Shown: positions 29,367-39,826, numbered from the stretch's first letter. The stretch is 64,000 nt of DNA from Planctomycetaceae bacterium (GCA_017795105.1 CP051247.1:62001-126000), one strand, 5' to 3'. Program-made: numbers and translations. The notes: generated by a model not told the origin, from the letters alone.

Positions 29367-32269
29367 TGCGCCTCAATGCGACCGTACTGATTCTTGGACT
29401 TCTGACTCTTCTCGCTCATTCAACCTCACTCCCCGCCGCCGAACCGGTCTCCGTGTCCGGGGTGTATCCCCATCTCAGAATGTGGAACAACGAAGGCGAG
29501 TGCGGCACCGGAGCCGTCGTGCTCTGGCAGGGTGACCTGTGGGCCATCACGTACGCGCCCCACATGCCGGGCGGTTCCTCAGACAAGCTCTATCAGATCA
29601 CGCCAGACCTGAAGCAAATCATCTTCGAAGGCAGCGTCGGCGGCACACCGGCCAATCGGATGATTCACTCCGAATCGAACCAGCTGCTCATCGGCCCGTA
29701 TCTTATTGATGCCGAGAAGTCGATTCGCGTTATCCCACCGGGGAAGATGTTTGGCCGGCTGACCGGTAACGCCCGTCACCTGACCGATCCGGCTGGCAAG
29801 GTCTACTACGCCACGATGGAGGAAGGGCTTTACGAAGTCGATGTCGAGACGCTTGATGTCCGCTGTCTCATTCGGGACGGAAACTCGGGGGCACCAGAAG
29901 AGGGCATCAAGAGTCAGCTGCCGGGGTATCACGGAAAGGGACTGTTCTCGGGGCAGGGGCGTGTTGTCTACGCAAACAATGGCGATCGCGATCCCCGCGT
30001 GAAGGTCGATCCGACCGTTCCTTCCGGGGCGCTCGGTCAATGGTTCGGCCAGGGCGACTGGCAACTCGTCCGCCGCAATCAGTTCACGGAAGTAACCGGT
30101 CCCGGCGGAATCCAGGGAAACGTGAATCCCGAGATGGATCCGATCTGGTCGATGGGGTGGGATCAGAAGTCCCTTCTGCTTGCGTTGCTTGAAGACGGCC
30201 AATGGCACTTCTACCGACTCCCCAAGGGAAGCCACAGTTACGACGGAGCTCACGGCTGGAACACGGAATGGCCCCGCATTCGCGAGATTGGCGAGACTGA
30301 CCTGCTCGCCACGATGCACGGCACCTTCTGGCGGTTACCGGCAAACTTCTCCGTCAAGAACTCCTCTGGAATCGCTCCCCGTTCGAACTACTTGAAAGTG
30401 ATTGGCGACTTCTGTCGCTGGGACGAGCGGATCGTCTTCGGCTGCGACGACTCAGCCAAGGCGGAGTTCCTTAACACACGTCCTTTCAAAGCCGCTCACG
30501 GGGCTCCACGGCAGTCGAATTCGAATCTCTGGTTCGTCACTCCGGATCAGTTGGATGACTTCGGCCCGGCGATTGGTCGCGGCTCGGTCTGGCTACGTGA
30601 AGACATCGAGGCCGGGGCGATCAGCGATCTCTATCTGTTCTCCGGCTACGACTTCCGTCAGTTACATCTAACGCATGAGTCGCCTCAAACGATTCAACTG
30701 ACGATCGAAGTTGATCGAAAGGGAAACAACAACTGGGAGACGCTGAAACGTATCGATGTTCCTTCCGGCGAAGCGATCTCTCATGTCTTCTCGCCGGAAG
30801 ATTCTGCGGCGTGGGTTCGTCTTAAGACGGACCAGCCGGCGACTCAGATTTCGGCTCACTTCCAGTACCGCAATCGTGATGACCGTAGTCCTGAGAACGA
30901 TCCCATGTTCGCCGGCCTGGCCACACTTCAAGACGCCCCGGAAACGACGGGGCTGATGCAGAGTCTGTCCTACAACAAGCTCGGTCTGGCGATTCCTGCT
31001 GATGAGAGTGGTTCAGTCGGCTACTACGAGATTGACTCGCAGCTTCAGTTACAGCGTGTCGACGATCCAGCCGCGGCGTCGCGTCTGATCTCCGCTGTCC
31101 GACAGCCCGAACAGACCGTCACCGTCGACGATGCGTCCGTTTTGCTGATCGAAGATGGCAAACGCTATCGCCTCCCAAAGAATGATCGGTATCAGCCGTG
31201 GCAGCCGCCGGTCGACCGACAATCTGATGGCCTGGCCTTGAAGGACGTTCTCGATCAGAGCCTCGCCCTCGGCTCCGACGTCACCGTCAGTTCAACACAC
31301 GGAGACTACGCAGGCAAGTTCGTCGTCGATGGCAAAATCGGGGATGACGAGGCCCGCTGGATCTCGACGAGCGGGGAGAAGGGCTGGATCGAGATCGACC
31401 TCGGGCAGCCGCAGACATTTGAAAGTCTCTGGATTGTTTCTGGCTGGATGCAGGATCCGCAATACGTTGCCAGGAACTTCGATATCCAGGTCCGTAACGG
31501 CAAGGAATGGAAGACTGTAAAACAGGGGGCGGTTCGCGGGAATCATCAGATCGAACGGGAAGTCGTTTTCGACGAAGCTGTTTCCGCTCAGGAGATTCGG
31601 CTTGCCTCAACCGATCCGGGCTACTTCCGGATTTACGAAGTTGCGCTGTTCAAAGACTCTCCCGATGTTCGCCGCGCCGACGACCTTGATTTCGGGCCGC
31701 CGCGAGTTTGTCGCGAAGTGGCGACGGAGAGAGACCTGCTGAATGTTCACGGCACGTTCTACGAACTCCCCGCTCGCAACGCTCAGGGACTGGCCAAGGT
31801 TCGGCCCGTCGCGACGCATAACCTCACGGTTCATGATTTCTGTTCGCATAACGGACTGCTCTTCTTCACCGGCCTCAATCCATCGACAAAATCAGAACAA
31901 ATCTTCCGCAGTGCCGATGGCAAAGCCGCGGTGTGGGCGGGGGTGATCGATGACCTGTGGAAACTCGGCAAGCCGCGCGGCACCGGGGGGCCGTGGAAGA
32001 ACACAGCAGTCCAGGCCAATGAGCCATCCGATCCGTATCTGATGACCGGATACGACCGGAAGACGGTTGAGATTCAATCGGCTGCCGATTGTTGCATCCG
32101 TCTGCAAGTCGATGTCGATGGAACCGGACTCTGGATTCCTTATCAGTCGTTCGACCTGAAGGCGGGCAACTCACTTCAGCACGAGTTCCCGGAAGGCTTC
32201 AGTGCCTACTGGGTTCGAGCCGTGGCAGACTCCGACACCAGAGCCAGTGTGGCGTTCCATTACGAGTAG
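29366..32269 (+). CDS. Exported protein of unknown function with discoidin-like domain
   Basis: 967 residues; start and previous stop share one base (TGATG). The signal peptide is LILGLLTLLAHSTSLPA. The first ~330 residues look like a beta-propeller (repeated TW/LY strands; SGVYPHLRMWNNEGECGTGAVV). A discoidin-like module lies at ~640-760 (VDGKIGDDEARWISTSGEKGWIEIDLGQPQTFESLWIV, FRIYEVALF). The strand patterns of the first part recur at the end (LNVHGTFYELPARN against MHGTFWRLPANF), suggesting an internal duplication. I do not recognise an enzyme family. Its operon with an enolase-superfamily enzyme suggests carbohydrate binding or breakdown. Confidence 0.72.
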
Positions 32270-32287
32270 TTTCGAAACAGGTGATGC

Positions 32288-33499
32288 ATGATCGACACCT
32301 CGATGCTTCGTCGTCGCCAGTGGCTGCAGCTTGCAACGGCGAGTTTCTTTGGTGCAGGTTCGGCGACTTCCTGGGCGATCGATATCCCGGGACAAAAGCC
32401 GCTGCTTGACTTGCATCAGCGAATGACGGAACCCGTTTCGATCGCTGCAGTGGACCAGCTGCAGGTTGGCAACTCCATCTGGATTCGTGTCACGTCTGAA
32501 TCGGGGCAGATTGGATTCTGCCCCGGAAACGATCGACTGAAGGTAACCGTTGAGATGGCCCGCAAGCTGGTCATTCCGTTCTTCATCGGCAAAGACGCCT
32601 GTGACATCGAACGACTCGTCGACGATGTTTATACCTCGCAGGATCAGCGAGGAAGCGTTTACAAGTACGCGGGTATGCCATTGTGGAACATCGTCGGTCA
32701 CATCGAAGTCGCGATCTTCGATATGCTGGCGAAGATCGCCGGAACCGGGGTCAATCAGCTGCTGGGACAACCGCTGCGACAGAAGATCCCGGTCTACATC
32801 TCGCAATTCGGGCGGGAGACATCCGCCGAAGAGGAAGTCTCACGAGCCGCTGCCGATCTGGAAAAGACGGGCGCGAAAGCGACCAAGCTTAAGATCGGTC
32901 TGCGGATGGCGAACTCCGCCGCACAGTCGCGACGGGATCGAGAGATGATCGAACTGGCCCGCAAGACATTTGACGACGATGTCACTATCTACGTCGACGC
33001 GAACAGTTCCTATACCGTCGACGAGGCGATCGCGATGGGACGTTTCCTTAATGATCACGGCGTGGCACTGTTTGAAGAGCCGGTTCCCTGGCAGGACTAC
33101 CGGGGAACGCGCGAAGTCACCGAAGCTCTGAGCGACTTGCCGATTCAGGTGGCTGGCGGCGAACAGGACAGCAGTCTCTGGCAATGGCGGGAGATGGTCG
33201 ACCGGAGAATCGTCGACGTCGTCCAGCCCGATCTGTTCTACAACGGCGGCTTTGTTCGCTCACTCCGCGTGGCCCGCATGGCAGAGGCCGCCGGCATGCT
33301 GATGCCACCGCACAGCCCGAAAGCAGGAACAGACGCAGCGGCTCATCTGCATCTCTGCTCGGTCATTCCCAACCTCGGTCCTTTTCAGGAATACCGGGCT
33401 TATGGCCAGGTCGACGATGGATTTGTCGATGTGCCGGAGGCACCGGGTCTCGGAATTGACGCCGCGAGTGTCGACTTCAAGAAGGCCACGGTGCTCTGA
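32288..33499 (+). CDS. Mandelate racemase/muconate-lactonizing enzyme family protein (enolase superfamily)
   Basis: 403 residues beginning with a Tat-like signal (LRRRQWLQLATASFFGAG). The catalytic barrel shows the superfamily set: a K-L-K motif in ATKLKIGL, metal ligands D in YVDANSSYT, E in LFEEPVPW and E in AGGEQD, then DVVQPDLFYNGG and a catalytic His candidate in MPPHSPKAG. Family members abstract the alpha-proton of sugar acids or carboxylates. It is fourth in the operon, 18 bp after the discoidin-like gene, and its stop directly abuts the stop of the convergent permease gene. Confidence 0.86.
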   Translation: MIDTSMLRRRQWLQLATASFFGAGSATSWAIDIPGQKPLLDLHQRMTEPVSIAAVDQLQVGNSIWIRVTSESGQIGFCPGNDRLKVTVEMARKLVIPFFIGKDACDIERLVDDVYTSQDQRGSVYKYAGMPLWNIVGHIEVAIFDMLAKIAGTGVNQLLGQPLRQKIPVYISQFGRETSAEEEVSRAAADLEKTGAKATKLKIGLRMANSAAQSRRDREMIELARKTFDDDVTIYVDANSSYTVDEAIAMGRFLNDHGVALFEEPVPWQDYRGTREVTEALSDLPIQVAGGEQDSSLWQWREMVDRRIVDVVQPDLFYNGGFVRSLRVARMAEAAGMLMPPHSPKAGTDAAAHLHLCSVIPNLGPFQEYRAYGQVDDGFVDVPEAPGLGIDAASVDFKKATVL

Positions 33500-35281
33500 T
33501 TAACCGCTGAACGGCCAGAAGATCGGAATGAGAATCACGGCTGTGATCCAGAGCACGAAATTGAGCGGCGTCCCAATCTTGACGAAGTCTCCGAATCGAT
33601 ACCCGCCAGGCCCGTAGACCATCATGTTGGTCTGGTAGCCAATCGGAGTCATGAAACTGGCCGAGGCGGAGAGAACGAGCGCCATCAGAAAGGGTCGCGG
33701 ATCGACGTCGTACAGTCTGGCGGTTTCGAGGCAGAAGGGAAAGATCAGCACGGCCGCGGCGTTGTTGGTGATGACCTCCGTCATGAGCGAGCCGATGAGA
33801 TAGATCACCGCGAGAGCCGCGACTGGGCCCCAGACTTGAGTCGATTCCACGAGCAGCTGAGCAACAGCCGTCGCCGCACCCGAATTCTCCAGAGCGGCCC
33901 CGACGCCGAACGCAGCCGCAATCGTTACCAGCACCTGCCATTCGATGCTGCGACGGGCATCGCCCGAGGAAATGCAGCCACAGGCCACCATTAAGAATGC
34001 GATCGCCGTCGCCGCGACGGCGGTATCGACGATCCCGCTCGTCATCAATGTGATCAGCACTGCAAAAAGGATTACCGCGATCCACGCACGTTCCCGTCGA
34101 ATCGGCCGCCAGTCTTCGACATCCGAGATGAGATAGAACGCGGGATCGTGACGGTAGGCCCGGGAGAAGTGGGGACGGACCTGCATCAGCAGTGTATCGC
34201 CGGGATGCAGTTCGATATCTCCGATCTTCTTCTCGACACGTTTTCCCCCACGATGCACGGCAACAACCGCTGCTCCGTAGGTCGCCCGAAAATCGGCGTC
34301 TCGGATCGTTTTTCCCACGAGCGGAGAGCTCTCGGAAATGACCGCTTCGCACATCCGCCGATGCTTCTCCAGAGCAGTGAAGGGAGTCGCCTCCTCTTCC
34401 GCGGCAGGGATCAGGCCGGGAATCTTCTCCAGCTCGATGATACTGCTGACGATGCCGGTGAAGACGAGCCGATCGCTGGCGAGAATAACATCGTCCGGCC
34501 CGACGGGAGCAATCACCGATCCGCTGCGTTCGATCTCGATTAGAAACAGTCCCGGAAGCTGTCGGAGTCCGGCCTGTTCGACCGTTTGGCCGACGAGCCG
34601 CGAGGTCGGCTGGACGAACATCTCCGTCATGTATTCTTTACGGGAATCACCCAGCTGTTCCAGCAGTTCCTTCCGTTCCGGCAGCATCTTCCGTCCGACC
34701 AGCAACAGATAAGCGACGCCGATAATCGCGTACGGAAGGCCGACCTTTCCAATTTCAAAGAGACTCATCCCACGGATGCCACTGTCGACCATCAGGCCGT
34801 TAACGACAAGGTTCGTGGAGGTGCCGATCAACGTGCAGGTCCCCCCGAGAATTGCCAGATAAGACAGTGGAATCAGCAGTTTGGACGGCGACACCTTATT
34901 ACGCCGAGACCATTCAATAACGACCGGCACGAACATCGCCACGATCGGCGTGTTGTTGAGGAAGGCTGACATCGGCAGGATGACGCCCGAGAGTCGCAGC
35001 AGGACCGCTTTCTCAGAACGAGCCCGGCCCAGCACATGATGCCCGATGAAATCAAGGACGCCCGTTTCACGAAGTGCAGCCACGACCACGAACAAGACGG
35101 CAACGGTCAGCATCCCAGCATTCGAGAAGCCCGCGAACGCTTCTTTGGGAGTGATGACGCCGAGCAGGGCGAACAGCGATGTTGCTCCCATGAAGAGCAG
35201 GTCTGGCGGTCCGATATTCTTGACCAGAGCGACGAACAGGGCGAAGACCACCCCCAGGGTCATCCAGGCTTCCATGCTCAT
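33500..35281 (-). CDS. SLC13-type anion permease with two TrkA-C (RCK_C) domains
   Basis: 593 residues with about 10-12 membrane segments split by a soluble insert. The N-terminal half carries FLNNTPIVAMFVPVVIEW and ILGGTCTLIGTSTNLVVNGLM; the C-terminal half carries TEVITNNAAAVLIFPF and SASFMTPIGYQTNMMVYGPGGY. These are the paired transport motifs of SLC13/CitT-like permeases. Residues ~210-385 are two RCK_C-like regulatory domains (GQTVEQAGLRQLPGLFLIEIERSG; GKTIRDADFRATYGAAVVAVHRGGK). Sulfate or dicarboxylate are the likely substrates of the group. It follows a sulfatase gene by 69 bp, so uptake of released sulfate is a reasonable guess. Confidence 0.88.
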   Translation of the reverse strand: MSMEAWMTLGVVFALFVALVKNIGPPDLLFMGATSLFALLGVITPKEAFAGFSNAGMLTVAVLFVVVAALRETGVLDFIGHHVLGRARSEKAVLLRLSGVILPMSAFLNNTPIVAMFVPVVIEWSRRNKVSPSKLLIPLSYLAILGGTCTLIGTSTNLVVNGLMVDSGIRGMSLFEIGKVGLPYAIIGVAYLLLVGRKMLPERKELLEQLGDSRKEYMTEMFVQPTSRLVGQTVEQAGLRQLPGLFLIEIERSGSVIAPVGPDDVILASDRLVFTGIVSSIIELEKIPGLIPAAEEEATPFTALEKHRRMCEAVISESSPLVGKTIRDADFRATYGAAVVAVHRGGKRVEKKIGDIELHPGDTLLMQVRPHFSRAYRHDPAFYLISDVEDWRPIRRERAWIAVILFAVLITLMTSGIVDTAVAATAIAFLMVACGCISSGDARRSIEWQVLVTIAAAFGVGAALENSGAATAVAQLLVESTQVWGPVAALAVIYLIGSLMTEVITNNAAAVLIFPFCLETARLYDVDPRPFLMALVLSASASFMTPIGYQTNMMVYGPGGYRFGDFVKIGTPLNFVLWITAVILIPIFWPFSG

Positions 35282-35350
35282 CGTGAGAACTCTTCGAATG
35301 TCAGAGGGCGGCTATCAGATCAGGCTTCGCACCGCCGGGGATATCGGGGA

Positions 35351-36832
35351 TCAACGAGCATTCTTCCTGGCCCATTCTGGCGTGCCGAACCAGTCGTGCA
35401 TCTCCTTTTCGAAGGGAGCAACCACTTCGGGAGGCTCGGGGATGTGTCCGCGATCTCCGGTCTCGATCATCCAGGTGTCCAGCGCTGCTCTCATTCGGTG
35501 CAGCACGGCCTGGTGGGCGGGATCATTCGAGTCGGCCAGGTTATGAATCTCGTGAGGATCGCTGAGATTATCGAAGAGCATCTCTTTCGGGAAGGGCTGC
35601 ATGGCCTCAAATGCGGGCCCCGATAACTCACCTTTCCGCAACAGTTCCCTCATCAGCGGCTGAACGAGGAAGCATTTCTCTTTGTAACGATTCAACGTCC
35701 CCCAGCTCGCTCCGGGAGTAAAATTGCGAATGTAATGATATCGCTCATCATGAACCGAACGCATTCGGATAACGGTCTCATCGATGCGGTCGCGGGCGGC
35801 GAAAGCGTAAGTCCGCGCAGGATCAGCTTCCTTCCCCAGAAAGACACGACTTTGCATACCGAGCGGACGATCGAGCCCCGCCAGCGACAACGTAGTGGCC
35901 GTCAGGTCGAGCAGGCTGACCACTCGATCGCTGACAGTGCCGGGCTGCTCCTCGGCTCCCAGCAGCTTGAAGTTCGCCGCATCCCGGACAATCAGCGGCA
36001 CTCGCAGTCCCTGATCGAACGGCCAGTGGATGCCTCTGGCCGTCAGGCGGCCATTGTCGGCGAAGAAAATGACAACCGTGTCCTCATCCATTCCGTCCTG
36101 TCGCAATCGATCCAGAATCTGGCCAACACGAACGTCCGCTCCACTGATCGAATTCAGGTAACGGGCCCACTCCTGGCGAACAATCGGATGCTCGGGATAG
36201 AAGGGCGGGGGAGTGACATTGTCCTCCGTGGCGACCTGAGGGTGCCACTCTTCGCCGACCCAGGGAACGCGTTTCTTCTCTGCCGATTTGCGATCGTAGA
36301 TATCGTATTCCGCTTCCGGCAGATTGATCTGAGCAAAGAATGGCTGCTTTCCTTTCAGGTCATCCCACTGCTTGCCGTCGTAGATTTCACCTTCATTGGT
36401 GAAGTTCAGGTCGAGCTTGCCGGTGCCGACTTCCGTTTCGCCCAGGTGCGTGATGTTCGCGGTGTAGTAGCCTGCGTCCTTGAGCCGATGCGTCAACGGA
36501 CGAATTCCGGGCGGAAGTTTGAAGTCGTCCTCGCGATGCGATCGCATGTTGTGCGTATCGGTCGTCGTCTGATACATGCCGAGCATGAAACAGGACCGGC
36601 TGGGAGCACAAACCGGCGAGGTGGCAATGGCGCTCGTATAGAGCACCCCCAGAGCGGCAAGCCGATCAAGATTCGGCGTCGCCACATTCTCTTGCCCATA
36701 GCAGCCAAGATCGTTCGAGAAGTTCTCGCCCACGATCCAGAGAATGTTAGGCTGTCGCTCTTCAGCCACTCCCGATGTGGCGGCGACAACAGACAGGACG
36801 ACGAGGATCAGCAGCGGTCGGACAACAGGCAT
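35351..36832 (-). CDS. Exported sulfatase
   Basis: 493 residues with a signal peptide (PLLILVVLSVVAATSGVA). The active site has C75-A-P-S-R, the formylglycine signature, and GCYGQENVATPNLDRLAALG. The usual Asp-Asp metal site is replaced by IVGENFSND, as in the sulfatase subgroup with a Glu. VIFFADNGRLTARG gives the second metal ligands. It lies upstream of the SLC13-type permease on the same strand; the two may form a sulfate-ester utilisation unit. Confidence 0.9.
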   Translation of the reverse strand: MPVVRPLLILVVLSVVAATSGVAEERQPNILWIVGENFSNDLGCYGQENVATPNLDRLAALGVLYTSAIATSPVCAPSRSCFMLGMYQTTTDTHNMRSHREDDFKLPPGIRPLTHRLKDAGYYTANITHLGETEVGTGKLDLNFTNEGEIYDGKQWDDLKGKQPFFAQINLPEAEYDIYDRKSAEKKRVPWVGEEWHPQVATEDNVTPPPFYPEHPIVRQEWARYLNSISGADVRVGQILDRLRQDGMDEDTVVIFFADNGRLTARGIHWPFDQGLRVPLIVRDAANFKLLGAEEQPGTVSDRVVSLLDLTATTLSLAGLDRPLGMQSRVFLGKEADPARTYAFAARDRIDETVIRMRSVHDERYHYIRNFTPGASWGTLNRYKEKCFLVQPLMRELLRKGELSGPAFEAMQPFPKEMLFDNLSDPHEIHNLADSNDPAHQAVLHRMRAALDTWMIETGDRGHIPEPPEVVAPFEKEMHDWFGTPEWARKNAR

Positions 36833-36974
36833 GCGAACAAATTCCGGTCACGAGAGCCAGTGAGCTGGGAACGGTCAACTGCAGTGAGGCCACAGTTTCA
36901 GTCGCTCCCAGTCTACCTCATGGCCAGCTCGTTCGGAATCTCACAATCGCTGTCAGGTCGAAAGAAGAGCCTGA

Positions 36975-37688
36975 CTATTCCGACGGCGCGTTGTTCGTCT
37001 GTTTGCGGAAGATCAGGAAGTAGTTCTCCTCCAGGAACTCGGCTCCTTCATGAACCTTCTGGAAGCCGGCCGCCTTGATCTCAGACTCGAAGACCTCCTG
37101 ACCGGCACGAACGTGGTCGAGCGTCCAATCTGAGCTCACTCCTTCAATCCGGCGAAAATCGATGACGATTACCTTTCCATCTGGCTTCAACGCCCGGCGA
37201 AGCGACGCCATCGTCTTCTGCGGATATTCGAAGTGGTGGTAGGTATCGCAGATGAACGCCACGTCGACTGAATTCGGCGGCAACTCCGTGGAATCAGCCG
37301 TGCAGTGGACGGTTTCGACATTCCTGTACCCGGCCTCTCGTGTGGTCAACTGAATGTGATCGAGAAAGTTCCTGGCGATATCGACTGCGATCACCCGCCC
37401 TTCGGGCCCAACCTTCTGGGCGAACAGTCGCGTGAACAGGCCGGTCCCGGCACCGATGTCAGCGACGGACTGGCCAGGCTTGATGCCACACGCCGCGACG
37501 ATCTTCTCGCGATGCAGATAAACTTCACGACTCTCGACTTCAAACCGCTCGACAAAGTCTTGGACGTCGGGGTTCTGGAACGAATCGTTGATCCCTGGCT
37601 TGACGCTCTTCTCTTGGCCCGAAGCTCCAGCAGCGACCAGAGCCCCAACGAAGAGCGAAAGCAACAACGATTGATAGACAGATCTCAA
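36975..37688 (-). CDS. Class I SAM-dependent methyltransferase with N-terminal signal peptide, TTG start
   Basis: 237 residues. The chosen TTG at 37688 is preceded by AGGAG eight bases upstream. It opens a hydrophobic signal (VYQSLLLSLFVGALVAAGASG), which is odd for a SAM-dependent enzyme because SAM is cytoplasmic. Methyltransferase motifs are intact: I VADIGAGTGLF, II GRVIAVDI, and FICDTYHHFEYP followed by LKPDGKVIVIDF. Signal-bearing methyltransferases of this type recur in planctomycetes, so the leader may be a membrane anchor. Substrate unknown. Confidence 0.83.
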   Translation of the reverse strand: MRSVYQSLLLSLFVGALVAAGASGQEKSVKPGINDSFQNPDVQDFVERFEVESREVYLHREKIVAACGIKPGQSVADIGAGTGLFTRLFAQKVGPEGRVIAVDIARNFLDHIQLTTREAGYRNVETVHCTADSTELPPNSVDVAFICDTYHHFEYPQKTMASLRRALKPDGKVIVIDFRRIEGVSSDWTLDHVRAGQEVFESEIKAAGFQKVHEGAEFLEENYFLIFRKQTNNAPSE

Positions 37689-37835
37689 GGTGTCGTCTCC
37701 TGGTATCAAATAGAAAGGGGGCCGGAGGCAATCAGGCCCGTCTCATGAGGATGTCATCGCCACGCCGTTTTGGCAACAGACGGGCTCCGAGCCGCGAGCT
37801 CTGGATGATCGTCGATGGGCAGGGTCGTGACCGAC

Positions 37836-38429
37836 TCAACTACAGCAGGTTGGGCGCGTTCCGGACGAATTCGATTCGCTCGCTGGAGTTACGCCGCCCG
37901 GTGAACTCTCCACTCTGTTCCACGGCATCTTCGCCAGCAGCAGGCCCATGCCACAGGTGTCGGTGATGCCAGCGAAGACGAGTCCCGCCCCCACGAATGC
38001 AGCCAGCCCGATCCAGTAGGGATGAACGAAGGCCCCCAGCACGGAGCCCGTTACCACGAGCAGTCCCGCAGCAATTCGGACCTGCCGTTCCAGCGAGATC
38101 ATCTTCTTACCGCGATTCACCGGGAGTTCGGCCTGGTCCCAGGCGAGGGTGCCGCCTTCGACGTTATAAACTTCGTTCAGCCCCGCTGCCGTCAGCTTCT
38201 CTGCCGCCTGTTTACCCCGGCTCCCGGAACGACAAATCACATAAATGGGGCCTGAATTCTCGCCATTCGCGAACGGCGAAGCATCCAGCTGATCGAGAGG
38301 AACGTTCCGGGCCATCTGAGCATGCACTTCCTGAAACTCAACCGGAGTGCGTACATCGACCAACTGAATCTGTTCTCCGGACTGAACCTTCCGATGCAGT
38401 TCCTCGGGGGAAATTGTCCTGGCACTCAT
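37836..38429 (-). CDS. Rhodanese-like domain fused to YgaP-type (DUF2892) membrane domain
   Basis: 197 residues from an ATG at 38429 with AAAGGAG upstream. Rhodanese domain ~1-105 (LVDVRTPVEFQEVHAQMARNVPLDQLD) with active-site loop C-R-S-G-S-R, where Cys would carry persulfide. Residues ~115-175 are two membrane helices of DUF2892 (QVRIAAGLLVVTGSVLGAFV, WIGLAAFVGAGLVFAGITDTCGMGLLL). E. coli YgaP has the same layout and transfers sulfane sulfur at the inner membrane. It lies 71 bp after the ArsR-type regulator gene, so they are probably one operon responding to reactive sulfur or metalloid. Confidence 0.9.
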   Translation of the reverse strand: MSARTISPEELHRKVQSGEQIQLVDVRTPVEFQEVHAQMARNVPLDQLDASPFANGENSGPIYVICRSGSRGKQAAEKLTAAGLNEVYNVEGGTLAWDQAELPVNRGKKMISLERQVRIAAGLLVVTGSVLGAFVHPYWIGLAAFVGAGLVFAGITDTCGMGLLLAKMPWNRVESSPGGVTPASESNSSGTRPTCCS

Positions 38430-38500
38430 TGTTGACTCCTTTGAACAACTAATCATTCGAGAGATCGGAAACATACGACATGTTAGACCAAAAAAAACCA

Positions 38501-38818
38501 TTACTTGGCATCTGGTGGATCGAAACGCTCTTCGATGCAGTGCATGATCTTCTCCAGATGAGGTTCAGCAACCTGATAAAAGACTTTTCGACCTTCCTTC
38601 TCGCTGGTGAGAAACCCACAACGTTGCATCAATCGAAGGTGTTCGGAGGCCATTGCCGTGGGAAGTTCGCAACTCTCCGCCAACTCACTCACCGTGAACT
38701 GTCCGGAGAGAAGCATCTGGATCATGCGCAGACGATGAGGATGGGCAAGCACTCGCAGGCATTCCGCGGCTTCCCCTAAGGCTTCCAGACTCGTGAATTT
38801 GGAATCATTACTCGTCAT
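38501..38818 (-). CDS. ArsR/SmtB-family transcriptional regulator
   Basis: 105 residues with the winged-helix ArsR core: LRVLAHPHRLRMIQMLLSGQFTVSELAESCELPTAMASEHLRLMQRCGFL, then wing EKEGRKVFYQVAE. Four cysteines are present (~20, 50, 67, 93). The one in the last helix (IMHCIEERF) is where thiol-sensing BigR/SqrR-type members have their second Cys, but the partner Cys is not at the canonical place. Position just upstream of a rhodanese gene supports sulfur or metalloid sensing. Confidence 0.88.
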   Translation of the reverse strand: MTSNDSKFTSLEALGEAAECLRVLAHPHRLRMIQMLLSGQFTVSELAESCELPTAMASEHLRLMQRCGFLTSEKEGRKVFYQVAEPHLEKIMHCIEERFDPPDAK

Positions 38819-38973
38819 CGACTGATCTCATTACTGTCACCTCAACATATCGTAATGTTGCGACCCGTCAATAAGTCTTTTCCGTAGAATTCTGAAATTC
38901 TCTTGAACGTCATGCCGAACATGCTCATCTGAACATGTCCCTTCCCGTAACAACGCATCTGGCTGTCAGCGCA

Positions 38974-39009
38974 GGAAAAAGGCGGAAGTCCGAAACGACC
39001 TCCGCCTCT
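38974..39009 (-). terminator. Rho-independent terminator after deoC
   Basis: Read on the minus strand, AGGCGGAGGTC and GACTTCCGCCT (38997-39007 and 38980-38990) form an 11-bp stem with one mismatch and a TTTCG-type loop, followed by a run of T. It stands 37 bp past the deoC stop and ends the gntR-to-deoC operon. Confidence 0.82.
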
Positions 39010-39043
39010 TGTGATGTGACCGTTGCCGCGTTGGCAATCGCAA

Positions 39044-39826
39044 TCAATACCCGCCCTGTCCCAGTTGGCCGGACGAAGCAGAGGCGGACTCACCCGCTTC
39101 GCGCCGATGATACTCGTCGAGAATCGCAGCGGTCGCACTGGCTCCACAACGACTTGCTCCGAGATCACGGACTCGAATCAGTCCATCGAGGTCCCGAACG
39201 CCTCCGGCGGCTTTGACTTCGACTTTCGAGGAGCAGGCTTCCCGCATCAGTTTCAGGTCATGCTCGGTCGCGCCCTGATAGCTATACTTGCCATCGCTCT
39301 GTTTGACGAAGCCATATCCGGTCGACGTCTTAACCCAGTCGGCTCCGGCTGATTCACAGATCTGACAGAGCTTCCGTTTGAAGTCGTCGCTGCTCAGTCC
39401 TGCTCCCCCCGACGTGAGATAGTCGTTCTCGAAAATCACTTTGACCTTCGCCCCGTGCTGATGCGCTTCGTCGCAGACCGCACGGACATCCTGTTCAACG
39501 TAGTCCCATTCCGCGCTCAACGCCTTGCCGATGTTGATAACCATGTCGATCTCGACGGCTCCGTCTTTGCAGGCGAGTTCGGTCTCATACCGCTTCGATT
39601 CGGTTGTTGAATTTCCATGGGGAAATCCAATCACGGCTCCCACAAGCACGTCGGAGCCTTTCAGCAGTTCCACGGCCCGCTTCACGGCATACGGCTTGAT
39701 GCATACCGAAGCGACGTTGTAGTTCACAGCCAGCCTGCAACCCTCTTCGAGCTCCTGATCGGTCATCGTCGGATGGAGCAAAGAATGGTCGATCATCTTG
39801 GCCAGTTCGATATACGAGTATTTCAT
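39044..39826 (-). CDS. deoC: Deoxyribose-phosphate aldolase
   Basis: 260 residues, class I aldolase barrel. It cleaves 2-deoxyribose-5-phosphate to glyceraldehyde-3-phosphate and acetaldehyde. Family marks: MIDHSLLHPTMTDQELEEGC, SVCIKPYAVKRA, AVIGFPHGN, EIDMVINIGKAL, and the Schiff-base lysine in ADWVKTSTGYG; VKAAGGVRDLDGLIRVRDLGASRCG closes the phosphate site. It overlaps the ROK gene by 4 bp and is last in the five-gene operon. Some DeoC homologues act on other sugar phosphates, so the exact role in this pathway is open. Confidence 0.92.
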   Translation of the reverse strand: MKYSYIELAKMIDHSLLHPTMTDQELEEGCRLAVNYNVASVCIKPYAVKRAVELLKGSDVLVGAVIGFPHGNSTTESKRYETELACKDGAVEIDMVINIGKALSAEWDYVEQDVRAVCDEAHQHGAKVKVIFENDYLTSGGAGLSSDDFKRKLCQICESAGADWVKTSTGYGFVKQSDGKYSYQGATEHDLKLMREACSSKVEVKAAGGVRDLDGLIRVRDLGASRCGASATAAILDEYHRREAGESASASSGQLGQGGY

